A stretch of 64,000 nt of DNA from Myxococcales bacterium (lineage in GTDB: Bacteria; Myxococcota_A; Polyangia; Haliangiales; Haliangiaceae): positions 1-64,000 of the forward strand of contig JADJJK010000032.1 in assembly GCA_016706545.1 (NCBI GenBank), read 5' to 3'. The position numbers and the translations under genes are program-made. The stretch's first letter is position 1. Each line of letters opens with the position of its first letter. This document shows positions 1 to 12,512 of the stretch, piece by piece. A model generated the notes under the pieces. The model was not told the origin of the DNA. It did no database searches and worked only from the letters and a program-made list of their open reading frames with translations.

Positions 1-35
1 GCTGCTCACCGCGGCGCTGCTCACCGCGCCACGGC

Positions 36-2158
36 TCACCGCGGCGCCGCGCGGCGATAGACCTCGGCCAGCACCAACCCGCGGTGGGTCACCGCGAACA
101 CGAGCTGCGCATCCGCCGGCACCGGGCACGGGTAGCTCCTGGGCGCGTAGGCCACGATCCACTCCGCCTCGTGCGGGGCTTGCGCCATGGGCGTCCACAG
201 GTCGCCGCGAAACCAGCCGACGTGAGCTGGCGCCACGCAGCTACGCGCGACGCGAGCGCCGCGGGCTGCGTGCTGGTTGACGTACGCCACTGCGCGATCG
301 ACGCCCTCCCCCCACCACGCGGTCTCGAAGGCGCGGTCGCGGCTCACCTGCGCGGCGCCGCCGGTCAGCTCGTTGTAGTAGTCCAGGTAGTATGGCTGCG
401 CGCGGCCACAACTCCACAGCAGGTAGGAGACCAGCGCCGCGCCCGCGAGCAGCGCGGCGCGACGCGAGCACCGCGCCACCACCGCGGCCACGCCCAGGCC
501 CGGGCCGCCACCACCAGCGACAGCCCCTGCACCACCGGGATCACGTAGCGCACGCCGTCCTTGCGCACCGGGGACAGGCACACCACGAGCGGCAAGGCGA
601 GCCAGGCCAGCACGGTGACCATCGCCGGCCAACTTTGCTGCGCGGCCGTGCCGGCGGAGGCCGGCCGCCGCGACCAGCCCGTCGCGACCGCGTGCAGGGC
701 CCAGAGCGCCGCCGCGAGCAGCACGCCGACCGGCGTGGTGGCGAGCAGGTACCGAACGAAGTAGCTGCGCGGTGGATACGAGGTCAGCGCGCCGAGGTAC
801 GGCTCTGGCCCCACCGCCGCGCGCAGCACGCTCCACGACTCCTGCAGCCGCGCCACCGGCGAGTCCCAGAGCCACGGCCACAGCGCGAAGAACGTCGCCA
901 GCGATCCAAGCGGCACCACCAGCAACGCGACGGCGACCGCGCGGCGGCGCTGGCCGGCTGGGGCCCACGCGCCGATGACGATCACCGCCGCGGGGCCCAG
1001 GAGCGCGCCGATGAAGCGCGTGGACACCGCCAGGCCGACCACGACGCTGACCGCCGCGAGGCGCAGCACCAGCGCGCGCAGCGGCACCACCGCCGCGTCG
1101 CCCGGGCGATGCACGTCGAGCGCGAGCAGGACGCCGAGCGTCCACCAGAGCAGTGACGGCGACTCGTGGCCAACGAGCTGGCCGTGCGCGATGAGGTGCG
1201 GCGTCAGCGCGGCGACCAGGCCCGCGAGCAGGCCCGCGCCCCGCGCGCCCAGCCGCGCGCCGATGGGCACGAGCAACGCGCACGACAGCGAGCTGACCAC
1301 CACTGCTACGCCTCGCGCCGGGCCAAAGCCATCCCAGAGCAGCGCGCCAAGGCCCGCGAGGTACTTGCTGACCGGCGGGTGCTCGGAGTTCCAGCGCCAC
1401 CACCACGCATCGAGCCGCAGCTCGAGCAGGTTCTGCACGAGGTTCCGGCCAGCGGTCCAGTACACGTCCTCGTCCCAGGTCTGGCCGGCGGCCCCGAGCC
1501 CGGAAGAGGCGCGCGGCGACCGCCACCACCAGGACCGCGGCCATCGCCGCCCAGGTCGACGACGCCACCGCAGAGAGCCGCCGACGCGCGCCAAGGATCA
1601 GCGCGCAGAGCGCCAGGAGCGTGGCCGCCCAGGCGAACGCAGCGTCGCGCCAGGCCGCGCCGACCCCTGCGCCGAAGCGCGCGCGCGGCGGCGGATCCGG
1701 CGACAGCGAGCTCGCCGGCACGTACTCCGGGGCGCCGCGCCGGCCGGGCGGATTCCACAGCAAGCGCGCGCCGGGCGGCGCGGCGAAGCGCACGGCCAGC
1801 GGGCCGGCGTCGGGCCAGATCACGCGGCGCTTGACCAGCCCCTGGCCGCGCAGCTCGTGCTCGCCGACCTGCAGGCGCGCGGGCCCCGGCGACAGAAAGC
1901 CGATGATGGTGGGCCCGCCGCGCGGCAGGTAGATCGAGCCGACGCGCACCGACGTGCCCGGCGGGTCGAGCGACGCCAGCGGCGCGGATGCGGCCGGGGC
2001 CGGCGCCGATGCGGCCGGCGGCAGCGCGGATGGTGGCAGCGCGGGCTCTTTGGCCAGGCGATGCTCCGCCGGCTCGTGCAAGGCGGCGGCGAGCCCAAGC
2101 GTCAAGGCCGAGGCCACCGCGCACACGAGCCACGCCGGCAGCCGAGCGCTCGCCGCCC

Positions 2159-2162
<4 letters not shown>
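36..2162 (-). CDS. GT39-family (GT-C) membrane glycosyltransferase, two compensating frameshifts
   Basis: Probable polyprenyl-phosphate-sugar-dependent glycosyltransferase of the PMT/ArnT type in the inner membrane. About 708 residues. The N-terminus is a signal-like helix followed by a Pro/Ala-rich extracytoplasmic stretch. A hydrophobic multi-span body follows, with an acidic first-loop motif (QTWDEDVYW), a HPPVSKY motif typical of GT39, and a C-terminal LDYYNELTGG signature. The middle third, about positions 490-1505, is readable only in another frame. The gene enters that frame near 1490-1510 (gggctcgggg) and returns near 490-505 (ggcccgggcctggg). Both sites are G/C runs and the net shift is zero, so indel errors are likely. 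The GTG start overlaps the stop of the upstream gene (GTGA), indicating translational coupling. The sugar and acceptor cannot be told from the sequence. Confidence 0.8.
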
Positions 2163-4189
<2,027 letters not shown>

Positions 4190-4305
4190 GGCCGCCGCGG
4201 GCTCCGCGGGCGCCGCGGACGCCGCGGGCGCACGGCCAGGCTAGCTGCGCTGTGGCGGCCACGCCAGGGTGAGTCGGCCACGCAAGTGCGCTACCCTGGC
4301 AACGA

Positions 4306-7042
4306 ATGGATCCCGAGCCCGGCACGCCGCCGCCTGAGCCCGCGCTCGCGCCGACCGACCGCGACTCCCCGCGGCTCGCGCACGTGCTCGCGCTGGGGGC
4401 CATCGCCGGCCTCTTGGGCGGCGCCGCTGCTGGCGCCATCGACGCGCTGTGGTCGTGGCGCGCAGCGGCGCAGTTCTTGGCGGGGGGCACGGCGCGCCTG
4501 CGGCTCGTGGTCTTCTGCGCCAGCGCTTACGCCGCGGTCGGCGCCGTGTCCGCGGCTGGACTTGCTCTCACGTCGACGGCGTTCTTGCGCGGCACGCGGC
4601 TGGAGCGCTGCTACAGTTTGCGCGCGCGGCGCACGAGGCCCGGCGGGCCCGAGCGCCAGAGCTGGCGGTCACCGGGCTTTCGCTGGTGCTCGCCGGCGCG
4701 CCGGCGCTGGCGCTGGCGCTCGCCGCCGCCCATCGGCTCGCCGTGCCCATGCTGGCGCGGCGCAATCCAGAGCTTCTGGTGGCCACCATCTTGCTCATCG
4801 CGCTGGGCGCCGTGCTTTGCGCCGCGGTGGTGGCGCTGCTGGCCGGCCGCGCCCTGGAGTTGCCGCTCGCGGCGCTGGCGCGACGACCGTGGCTTGGCCG
4901 CGCGATCACCGCCTCCTCGGCGCCGCTGTGGGCGGCGGCGGCGTTGACCGCAGCGGGCGGCGCGCTGCTCCTGTGGCGGCGCTGGGAGACCGCCCGCCTG
5001 TTGCCGCTGCGCCCGGCCGCGGCGGTGCTCCTCCTGGCGGTGCTGACCCTCTCCGCCGCGCCGCTGGCGCGCGGGCTACTCTCGTGGGCGCGCGGGCGCA
5101 GGCGCTGGTGGCTGCTGCTGTTCGCCGCGCTGCCGCTGGTGGGGATCTGGCGCTGCGGCGACTCCCCCGCGGTCATCAAGGCGGCCACCGCGTACAGTGG
5201 CCTGGGTGGGCCGATCGCGCGCGGGCTGCGCTGGGCGCTGGACCGCGACCGCGATGGCTACTCGCCGCTCCTGGGCGGCGGCGATTGCGACGATGGCGAT
5301 GCCAGGGTCTTCCCCGGGGCCCAGGAGGTCTCGGGAGACGGCATCGATCAGAACTGTCTGGCCGGAGACGCCGCTCGGCGAGTCCGCCCCACGAGCTGCG
5401 CTGGGTGACGTCACCAGCGACGGTCCCCGCGGACGCCAACGTGCTGCTCTTGACCATCGACACCTTGCGCGCCGATCACCTGGGCGCCTACGGCTATGGG
5501 CGCGCCACCTCTCCCGCCATCGACCGCGTGGCGGCTGACGGCACGGTGTTCGAGAACGCCTGGGCGCACGCCCCCTCCACCCGCTATTCGATGCCCGCGA
5601 TCTTGACCGGGCGGCTGCCGCTTCAGGTCGCGTACGACACCTCGATCGAGGGCTGGCCTGGCCTGGCGCCCGAGGCGATCACGATCGCCGAGGTCCTGCG
5701 CACCGCGGGCCTGGTCACCGGCGCCATCACCAACTACTGGTACTTCGACGCGCACAGAGGCATGGACCAGGGCGTTGACGAGTACGACAACGACAACGCG
5801 CGCCTGCACGCCGCCGTCGCCGGGCAAGGGCCGGCCGCCACCCGCGGCAGCTCGTCTCGCGAGCAGACGGACAAGGCGCTGGCCTTCGTCGACAGGCACG
5901 CGCAGAAGCGCTGGTTCCTCTGGGTTCACTACTATGACCCGCACTACGAGTACGAGCCCCACCCTGACAGCGTCGGCTTTGGTAGCTCGCGCGTGGACCG
6001 CTACGACGGCGAGATCCGCTTCACCGACGATCACGTGGGGCGCCTCATCGAGGACCTGCGCCGCCGCGGCCTGTACGACCGGACGATCATCGCCATCACC
6101 GGCGATCACGGCGAGGGCTTCGGCGAGCACGGCGTGGATCTGCACGGCTATCACCTGTACGCGCCGCAGACCAAGGTGCCGCTCATCGTGCGAGTGCCAG
6201 GGCTGCCGGCGCGCCGCAGCACCACGGTCGCAGGCCACGTCGATCTGCTGCCCACGCTCGCCAACCTGACCGGCGCCGCCGCGCCCACCGCGAGCGGCGC
6301 GCCGCACGAGCTCTTGGCCGCGGCCATGGGCCAGTCGCTGGTGGAGATCTTGGCCGGCGGCCCGGAGCGCGACCGCACGCTCTGGCAGCAGCTCTCCTAC
6401 GAGGGCAACCATGAGCTGCGCGGCGCGGTCACCCGCGAGTGTCACGTGCTCTACCAGGCCAGCCCCGCCACGAGCTGGGAGGCCTACCGCCTGGATCGCG
6501 ACCCGCAGGAGGAGGAGCGAGACGTGGCGGGCAGCGACGAGTGCAGGCAGGTGAGGCAGGAGCTGGCGCGCTGGTACGACGCCAGCGGCGGGCCGGCGGC
6601 GGAGGCGAAGGTGGAGATCTTGCCAGCGCGGCCGGACCTGACCGCCCCGCTCCTCCTGGAGCTAGGGAGCGGCGTGCGGCTCCTGGAGCTGCGCGCGCCC
6701 GCCAAGGTGCGAGCCAAGGACGTGGTGGAGCTGCGCTGGACGTTCGAGTCGCTGGCGCCGATGCCCGCTGGCTGGAAGGTCTTCGTCCACGTCGAGGGCC
6801 CGAGCCGCTTCACCGGAGATCACGCGCCGCCGCGACCGCTCGAGTGGTGGCAGCCCGGGCAGTTCGTGCAGTACTCCACCACGTTGCGGGTGCCGGCGAG
6901 CGCGCCCGCCGGGAGCTACACGGTGTGGGTGGGCCTCTGGAAAGGCGCGGCGCGGCAGCCGGTACGACGATCGCCCGGCGCGCCGACGCTGCGCATCGAG
7001 CAAGATCGAGCGGCGGTGGCGACGCTGGAGCTGACGCCGTGA
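4306..7042 (+). CDS. membrane-anchored sulfatase/phosphotransferase-fold protein with MopE-like metal-binding motif, two frameshifts
   Basis: About 912 residues once two missing bases are allowed for. Residues 1-290 form a multi-span membrane domain. It is followed by a DRDRDGYSP...GDCDDGD...PGAQE...GDGIDQNC motif (about 5240-5370), the Asp-rich repeat known from MopE-type myxobacterial proteins and likely to bind Ca2+. The alkaline-phosphatase-superfamily domain starts with LLLTIDTLRADHLGAYGYG (first metal ligand Asp) and has ITGDHGEGFGEHG (Asp/His ligands). The usual nucleophile position reads APSTRYSMPAILTG. It has no Cys, so this is not a formylglycine sulfatase; Thr or Ser may act as in LtaS/EptA-type phosphotransferases (inference). 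A beta-rich C-terminal domain (6680-7030) ends the protein. Frames change near 4570-4630 and 5360-5400. The stop overlaps the next start (GTGA). Confidence 0.75.
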
Positions 7043-7940
7043 CGACCGCGCCGACGACCGAGGCGACGACCGAGGCGACGAACGAGGCGACGACCGCGCC
7101 AGGCACGCCGACGACGACGCCGACGGCGCCGTCGACCGCGCCGTCGACCGCGCGCTCGGCCTGGGCGCGATCGCGCTGGCGGCGCTGGCGGCGTGGGCGG
7201 CGTGGCGCAGCGCTGGCGCGGCGGCCGGCGTGCCCGACGACGCCACCTGGCGCCGCGCCGCCGCCTTCGTGCGCGAGCGCGCGCGGCCGGGCGACCTCAT
7301 CACCTTCGCGCCGTCGTGGATCGACCCCGTGGGCCGCCTGCACCTGGGCGAGCACCTCTCGCTCGAGGACGCCGGGCGCGCCGACGCCGCCCGCTACGCC
7401 CGCGTCTGGGTGCTGTCGATCCGCGACGCCAGCTCTGCCGACGTGGCGGGGGAGCGGCCAGCCCTGACCTCTCGTCTCGACGGGATCTTGGTGCGACGCT
7501 ACGACCGCACCGCCGCCGTGATCGTCGAGGACGCAGCGCGCTCCCTGCCCACGGCGCAGGTCACCGGCGACGTGGCGAGCGGCCCGCAGGTGGTGCTGGC
7601 CGAGGTCGGGTTCACGCCGCGGCGCTGCGTCCAGGTCGTCCCCGCCGCCGGCGGCGCGGTGCGCATCACCTTCCCGCGCTTCGCGCTGGGCTCCCAGCTC
7701 GTGGCGTACGCCGGGCTCGCGGACGTCTTCACCCGTCGAGACATCCGCGAGCCGGGGCGGCTGGAGCTTGAGCTCGCAGGTCAGGTCATCGCAGCGCGCG
7801 AGCTGGGCGTGGACGATGGCTGGGTCCGGCTCCAGGCCAGGACCACGCCCGGCGTCGCCGAGCTCACGGTGATCGCCCGGGCGCCCTCGCCGCGCGCGCA
7901 CCGCCGCCAGATCTGCTTCGCGGTGGAGAGCCGCCGATGA
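7039..7940 (+). CDS. membrane-anchored exported protein of unknown function, one frameshift in a repetitive N-terminus
   Basis: The open frame from GTG 7230 lacks the evident membrane anchor encoded just upstream in the same frame (7155-7220, ALGLGAIALAALAAWAAW), and no start codon lies before that anchor in frame. The GTG at 7039 overlaps the preceding stop (GTGA) and opens a Thr/Ala/Pro-rich stretch made of repeated gacgaccgaggc units. Losing one base inside that repeat joins it to the anchor and gives exactly 301 codons. The soluble part is about 230 residues and probably periplasmic; its C-terminal half is beta-rich, with no recognised family. It sits between the phosphotransferase-fold gene and a glycosyltransferase with 4-bp overlaps on both sides, so it is probably an accessory of that envelope pathway. 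Confidence 0.6.
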
Positions 7941-9742
7941 GCCCGGCCCCTCGGCGACCACCCGCCACGCCCCTGCAAGTGCGGCTCTGCTGCCTGGCGC
8001 TCGGGCTGGTGGCCACGTTCACCGTCTTGCACAACCAGCGCCAGGTGGGCATCGCGCGCGACGAGACCGTGTACTTCGCGCACGGCTCGCAGTACGCGGC
8101 GTGGTGGCGCGGGGTGATGAGCGGACAGCGCGAGCTTGGCGAGGCGTCGATCACCGCGACCTTCGGCGGCCCGGGCGCCACGGACAACAACCGAGAGCAT
8201 CCGCCGCTCATCAAGACGGCGAGCGGGATGAGCGAGCACTGGCTGCATGATCGGCTCGGCCTGCTCGATGAGCTCACCGCGTACCGGCTGCCGTCCGCCG
8301 TGCTGCACGGCCTGCTGGTGGCGCTGGTCGCCGCGTTCGCCAGCGGCGCGTGGGGGCTCCTCGCTGGTGTGGTGTCCGCGCTGGCCATGTTGCTGATGCC
8401 GCGCGCGCTGTTTCACGCCGGCCTGGCCTGCTTCGACGGCCCCATCACCGCCTTGTGGTTCGCCACGCTGTGGGCCTATCACCGCGCGCTGACCTCGCCC
8501 CGGGTCGCGTGGCTCGCCGGCGCGCTGTTTGGCCTGGCGCTCGCCACCAAGCACAACGCGCTGCTGTTGCCGCTGGCGCTGGCCCCCCACTACCTCGCGG
8601 TGAGCTGGCGCGCCGGGCTGCGCCGCCGCTTGTACCTGCCGCTGTCGTTTGCCGTGCTGGGACCGCTGGTGCTGGTGGCGCTGTGGCCCTGGCTGTGGTT
8701 CGAGCCGCTGCCCCACCTCTGGCAGTGGATCTCGTTTCACGCCCACCACGTCCACTACAACTTCGAGTACCTGGGGCAAAACTTCAACGCGCCGCCCTTC
8801 CCGTGGCACGTGGCGCTGGTGACCACCGCCCTGACCGTGCCGGTGGCCACGCTCGGCGCGGCCACCGCGGGGGTCCTGGTCCTTGCATCGCGCACGCTGA
8901 GCGCCCGCGCCGCGCGCAGCGCCGAGGCGGTGGCGGAGCGGCCAGCCTTGTTGCTGCTGCTGTCGGCCGCCGCCGCGATGGGCCCCTTCTTCTTGCGCAC
9001 CACGCCGATCTTTGGCGCCGAGAAGCACTGGGAGCCCGCGATGCCCAGTCTGTGCATCGCCGCCGGGGTCGGGCTGGTCGCGCTGGCGCGTGGCGCGGCG
9101 CGCGCGCTCGTGGCGTGGTGGCCCGCGCGCTGGCCCGCGCTACCGCGCTCACGGACCGAGACCGTCCTCTGCGCGGCGCTGGCGGCGGTAGTGCTCGGCT
9201 CGGCCGCGGTGGAGACGTTCCACCCGCAGCCCTATGGGCTCACCGCGTACAACGCGCTGGCTGGCGGAGCCCCCGGCGCCGCCGACCTGGGCATGAACCG
9301 CCAGTTCTGGGGCGTGGCCGCGCGCGGCGCGCTGCCGGAGCTCGCGCGCCTGGCTGCGGCGCCGGACCGCACCACCGCGGTCTACAGTCACGACGCTTCT
9401 CCGGCCTGGCGCCGCTATCAGGCGCTGGGCCTCGTGCCGGCGAACCTGCCCGACGCAGGCCCGGAGCTGTCGGGCATCGAGCGCAGCGAGCTGGCGCTGG
9501 TGGTGCATGAACGCCACTTCGCGCGCCACGACTTCATGATCTGGCAGGCGTACGGCACGGTGGCGCCGGTGTTCGTGCTGCGCCTGGACGGCGTGCCGCT
9601 GGTCTCGGTGTATCGCCGGCCGCGACCCGCCCAGGCGCCGCCGCAGCCGGCCTCCCCGCCGCCGCAGCAGCAGCCGCCGGCCTCCCCGCAGCCGCAGCCG
9701 GCCTCCCCGCAGCAGCCGCAGCCGGCCTCCTCGCCACGGTAG
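7937..9742 (+). CDS. GT39-family (GT-C) membrane glycosyltransferase
   Basis: Integral membrane glycosyltransferase of 601 residues. The first-loop acidic motif (IARDETVYFAHGSQY) and the NNREHPPLIKTASG motif match the PMT/GT39 fold, in which the Asp/Glu pair is catalytic and HPP lies in the next loop. Ten or more hydrophobic segments follow. LTAYNALAGGAPGAADLGM near 9240-9300 matches the conserved C-terminal yYN.L.GG region also seen in the 36-2162 protein. The last 30 residues are a Pro/Gln/Ala/Ser repeat (9640-9740) that looks like a tandem expansion of cctccccgcagccgcag. The ATG overlaps the previous stop (ATGA), so translation is coupled within the cluster. The natural acceptor is unknown. 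Confidence 0.82.
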   Translation: MSPAPRRPPATPLQVRLCCLALGLVATFTVLHNQRQVGIARDETVYFAHGSQYAAWWRGVMSGQRELGEASITATFGGPGATDNNREHPPLIKTASGMSEHWLHDRLGLLDELTAYRLPSAVLHGLLVALVAAFASGAWGLLAGVVSALAMLLMPRALFHAGLACFDGPITALWFATLWAYHRALTSPRVAWLAGALFGLALATKHNALLLPLALAPHYLAVSWRAGLRRRLYLPLSFAVLGPLVLVALWPWLWFEPLPHLWQWISFHAHHVHYNFEYLGQNFNAPPFPWHVALVTTALTVPVATLGAATAGVLVLASRTLSARAARSAEAVAERPALLLLLSAAAAMGPFFLRTTPIFGAEKHWEPAMPSLCIAAGVGLVALARGAARALVAWWPARWPALPRSRTETVLCAALAAVVLGSAAVETFHPQPYGLTAYNALAGGAPGAADLGMNRQFWGVAARGALPELARLAAAPDRTTAVYSHDASPAWRRYQALGLVPANLPDAGPELSGIERSELALVVHERHFARHDFMIWQAYGTVAPVFVLRLDGVPLVSVYRRPRPAQAPPQPASPPPQQQPPASPQPQPASPQQPQPASSPR

Positions 9743-9819
9743 CGTTTGGGCGCCGCGCGGCTGACACCTTCCGCCGCCGCCGTGCTCCTGGGTCCCCGGC
9801 GTCCGGCAACTGCGGTATC

Positions 9820-11226
9820 GTGCGCCCGTCGGTGCGTTCCCGAGCCACTTTGCTGCTGCTGTTTCTCGCCGGCCTGCTCGTCTATGGCGCGCTGGCCGGA
9901 GCTCGCCTGTGGCGCCCCTCCGCCGCGCCGCACTTCGTGGTGCAGGCGGATGCGTGGCTGCACGGTCGCAGCGAGATCGCTCCGCCGTGGCCCGGCGATG
10001 ACTGGGCCAAGGTGGAGACCGTGCAGGTGCAAGGCGCGCAGGGCGCCGCCAACCGGATAGTGCGTGGCCGGCGCTTGCAGACCCGCTCGGTGTTCCGGAC
10101 CACCGACGGTGAGCTAGTCCCGCTCGCGCAGCTCGGGCCAAGCCTCGGCGTCTCCACCTATGTCTCCTTTCCACCAGCGCCCACCCTGCTCATGCTGCCC
10201 TCGGCCCTGGTGTCCGGACGCCACGGCAACGACGTCATCCCCACCGTGATCATCGCCGCGCTGATCTTGCCGCTGGCGTTCTCCATGCTGCGCCGCCTGG
10301 CCGCCGCCGGCCTGTCGCAGCGCACGCCCGGCGAAGATCTGTGGTGGGTGGCGACCCTTGGGTTTGGCTCGGTGCTGCTGTTCTCCGCGGTGGGCGGCAA
10401 GGTCTGGTACACCGCCCACGTCCTTGGCGTGGCGCTGGCGCTGCTCTACGTCCGCGCCGCCATCGAGGCCAAGCACCCCTTGCTCGCGGGCCTGGCGCTG
10501 GGCGCCGCGGCGCTCACCCGCACGCCCATGGCCTTCCTGGCGCCGCTGTTTCTGCTCGAGCTGTGGCGTCAGGGTGGCGGCGGCGCCCGCTTCGCGCAGG
10601 GCCAAGCGCAGCGCGTCGCGATGCTACGTGAGCTCGCGCCAGCGCTGGCGCGCTTCGCCGCCCCGGTGATCGCGCTCGCCGTCCTCGCCATGGCGTACAA
10701 CCAGGCGCGCTTCGACGCGCCGCTGGAGTTTGGCCACTCGTACCTCGACGTTCGGCAGCAACAGCAGATCGAGACCTTTGGCCTGTTCAGCTATCACTAC
10801 CTGGCGAGAAACCTCGCGGTGGCGCTGACCCTGCTCCCGGAGCTGCGGGGGACGGCGCCCTGGGTGCAGATCGGAGGCCATGGCCTGGCGCTCTGGGTCA
10901 CCACCCCCGTCCTCTTGCTGGCGCTGTGGCCGCGGCGAAAGACCGCCATCGACCGCGGCCTGCGGTGGACCGTGGCGGCAGTGGCGGTGCCGTCGCTGTT
11001 CTATCAGAACTCCGGCTGGGTCCAGTTTGGCTATCGCTTCAGCCTGGATTACCTCGTCTTGCTGATCGCGCTGCTGGCGGTTGGAGGACGGCCGCTGACC
11101 CGCCTGGCAAGAACTCTGATCCTCGTGGGCGTGGCCATCAACTTGTTCGGCGCCATCACCTTCGAGCGCATGCCGCAGTTCTACCGCTGGCACGGCGACG
11201 CTTACGGTGTGGTGGTCGCGCACTGA
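9820..11226 (+). CDS. polytopic membrane protein, probable GT-C-like glycosyltransferase
   Basis: A 468-residue protein with a GTG start and an N-terminal membrane helix (about residues 10-28). A periplasmic loop follows with HFVVQADAWLHGR, in the position of the acidic catalytic loop of GT-C enzymes. Nine or ten more hydrophobic segments follow. AALTRTPMAFLAPLFLLELW is typical of bacterial mannosyltransferase-like membrane proteins. It lies 77 bp after the preceding glycosyltransferase gene on the same strand, as the last member of the envelope cluster. No specific family is certain; the prediction rests on topology and neighbours. Confidence 0.65.
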   Translation: MRPSVRSRATLLLLFLAGLLVYGALAGARLWRPSAAPHFVVQADAWLHGRSEIAPPWPGDDWAKVETVQVQGAQGAANRIVRGRRLQTRSVFRTTDGELVPLAQLGPSLGVSTYVSFPPAPTLLMLPSALVSGRHGNDVIPTVIIAALILPLAFSMLRRLAAAGLSQRTPGEDLWWVATLGFGSVLLFSAVGGKVWYTAHVLGVALALLYVRAAIEAKHPLLAGLALGAAALTRTPMAFLAPLFLLELWRQGGGGARFAQGQAQRVAMLRELAPALARFAAPVIALAVLAMAYNQARFDAPLEFGHSYLDVRQQQQIETFGLFSYHYLARNLAVALTLLPELRGTAPWVQIGGHGLALWVTTPVLLLALWPRRKTAIDRGLRWTVAAVAVPSLFYQNSGWVQFGYRFSLDYLVLLIALLAVGGRPLTRLARTLILVGVAINLFGAITFERMPQFYRWHGDAYGVVVAH

Positions 11227-11313
11227 CCGGCCACCACGGCCGCTGCCGCCTTCCGCCGCCGGTGCCGAAACGGCGTGGCCAAGCCGCGCCGGGCGCGATA
11301 GGGTGAGCCCGAT

Positions 11314-11610
11314 ATGACAGCGACCGAGCGCATCACGCTGGTGGTGATCAACGAAGACATGAGCCGCGACAAGTACACGCTCAGCTCCTGGGTGGGGATC
11401 CCCCGCAAGAACGAGCTGATGTGGATCCAGGAGCAGCCCTATCTCATCGTCGAGGTGGAGTACGCGGTGTCGGATGGCTTCTTCGGCGCGCGCAGCATCG
11501 ACGCTGCCGGGATCTACGTGCGCAAGCTCAACAAGGAAGAGCAAGACGCGGTGGCCCGGCGGCTCGAGCCGCCAGTGCGAGGCAAGGACGAGCAGCCGTT
11601 CAGACCGTAG
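11314..11610 (+). CDS. small conserved-looking hypothetical protein (98 aa)
   Basis: An ATG-started protein of 98 residues with ordinary amino-acid composition (MTATERITLVVINEDMSRD...). It has no signal peptide, no membrane segment and no cysteine. The first 75 residues alternate hydrophobic and charged residues as in a small beta domain; the tail is charged. It stands alone between the membrane cluster and the convergent dapB gene. Function unknown. Its composition differs from the Arg/Ala/Gly-rich shadow frames of this GC-rich DNA, which supports a real gene. Confidence 0.65.
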   Translation: MTATERITLVVINEDMSRDKYTLSSWVGIPRKNELMWIQEQPYLIVEVEYAVSDGFFGARSIDAAGIYVRKLNKEEQDAVARRLEPPVRGKDEQPFRP

Positions 11611-11655
11611 CGACACGCGGCCGACGAAGATGCCCGCGTCGCGTCGACTCGACTC

Positions 11656-11700
11656 CAGGTCGCGTCGGGCCAGGTCGACTCGGGCCAGGTCGCGTCAGGC
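11656..11700. repeat. three tandem 15-bp units between convergent genes
   Basis: Three tandem imperfect 15-bp units, caggtcgcgtcgggc, caggtcgactcgggc and caggtcgcgtcaggc, differing at two or three positions. They fill the gap between the 98-aa gene and the end of dapB, and further partial copies flank them. No stem-loop with a T run was seen. Confidence 0.6.
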
Positions 11701-11714
11701 CACTCCGGGTCGCG

Positions 11715-12512
11715 TCAGCGCAAGCCGAGCACGTCGAGCATGTCGTAGCGACCAGGCGGCTTCCCCACCACCCACGCCGTGGCGCGGAGCGCCCCCGCCG
11801 CGAAGATGGTACGGGAGGTAGCGCGGTGCGACAGCTCGAGCCGCTCCCCGGCGCCAAACAGCGACACAGTGTGCTCGCCGACGACGTCGCCGCCGCGCAC
11901 GGCATGCACGCCGATCTCGCCCTGCGGCCGGGCGCCCACGTCGCCATCGCGCCCATGGCGCTTGACCGCGTCATAGGCCACGCCGTGACCGGCGGCCGCC
12001 GCCTGCGCCAGGGTCAAGGCCGTGCCGGACGGCGCGTCGCGCTTGGCGCGGTGATGCGTCTCGACGATCTCCACGTCCCAGGTGGGCCCCAGCGCCTGCG
12101 CCGCCTTGCGCACCAGCCCAGCGAGCAGGTTGACCCCTAGCGAGAAGTTGGAGGCCACCACGATGGGCGCCACGCGCGCCAGCTCGGCGAGCACCGCTTC
12201 GTCCGCGGCGGACAGGCCGGTGGTGCCGATCACCGCCGGCGTGCCAAGCTCCCGCGCTAGCTGCGCCGCGCTGACCGTGGCGGCGACCGAGGTGAAGTCC
12301 ACGTACACCGCGGCGGCGGCCAGCCCCGCGCGCAGGTCCGAGCCCACCACCACCTGGCCCGCGACGGTCTGCCCGAGCCCCGGAGCGTCCGGGCGATCCA
12401 CCGCGGCGGAGATCTTCACGTCAGACCGCCCGGCCGCGGCGTCGATCACCGCGCGGCCCATGCGACCGGACGGCCCGAGCACGCACACCCGGACGGCGCC
12501 GTCCTTGGTCAC
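11715..12512 (-). CDS. dapB: 4-hydroxy-tetrahydrodipicolinate reductase
   Basis: Reduces 4-hydroxy-tetrahydrodipicolinate with NAD(P)H in the diaminopimelate/lysine pathway (cytoplasm). The 265-residue length is normal for DapB. The N-terminal Rossmann motif is VCVLGPSGRMGRAV. YVDFTS and GTTGLS line the cofactor site. The catalytic segment EIVETHHRAKRDAPSGTA carries the His pair, the Lys and the SGTA loop of the family. The GTG start at 12512 overlaps the dapA stop (GTGA), so the pair is translationally coupled. An in-frame extension up to 12734 exists but lies inside dapA and was not used. Confidence 0.95.
   Translation of the reverse strand: MTKDGAVRVCVLGPSGRMGRAVIDAAAGRSDVKISAAVDRPDAPGLGQTVAGQVVVGSDLRAGLAAAAVYVDFTSVAATVSAAQLARELGTPAVIGTTGLSAADEAVLAELARVAPIVVASNFSLGVNLLAGLVRKAAQALGPTWDVEIVETHHRAKRDAPSGTALTLAQAAAAGHGVAYDAVKRHGRDGDVGARPQGEIGVHAVRGGDVVGEHTVSLFGAGERLELSHRATSRTIFAAGALRATAWVVGKPPGRYDMLDVLGLR

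Noticed and set aside
7781..9028. Long minus-strand open frame opposite the GT39 gene
   Set aside because: Gln/Arg/Gly-rich antisense shadow typical of GC-rich DNA; the plus strand has conserved GT39 motifs.
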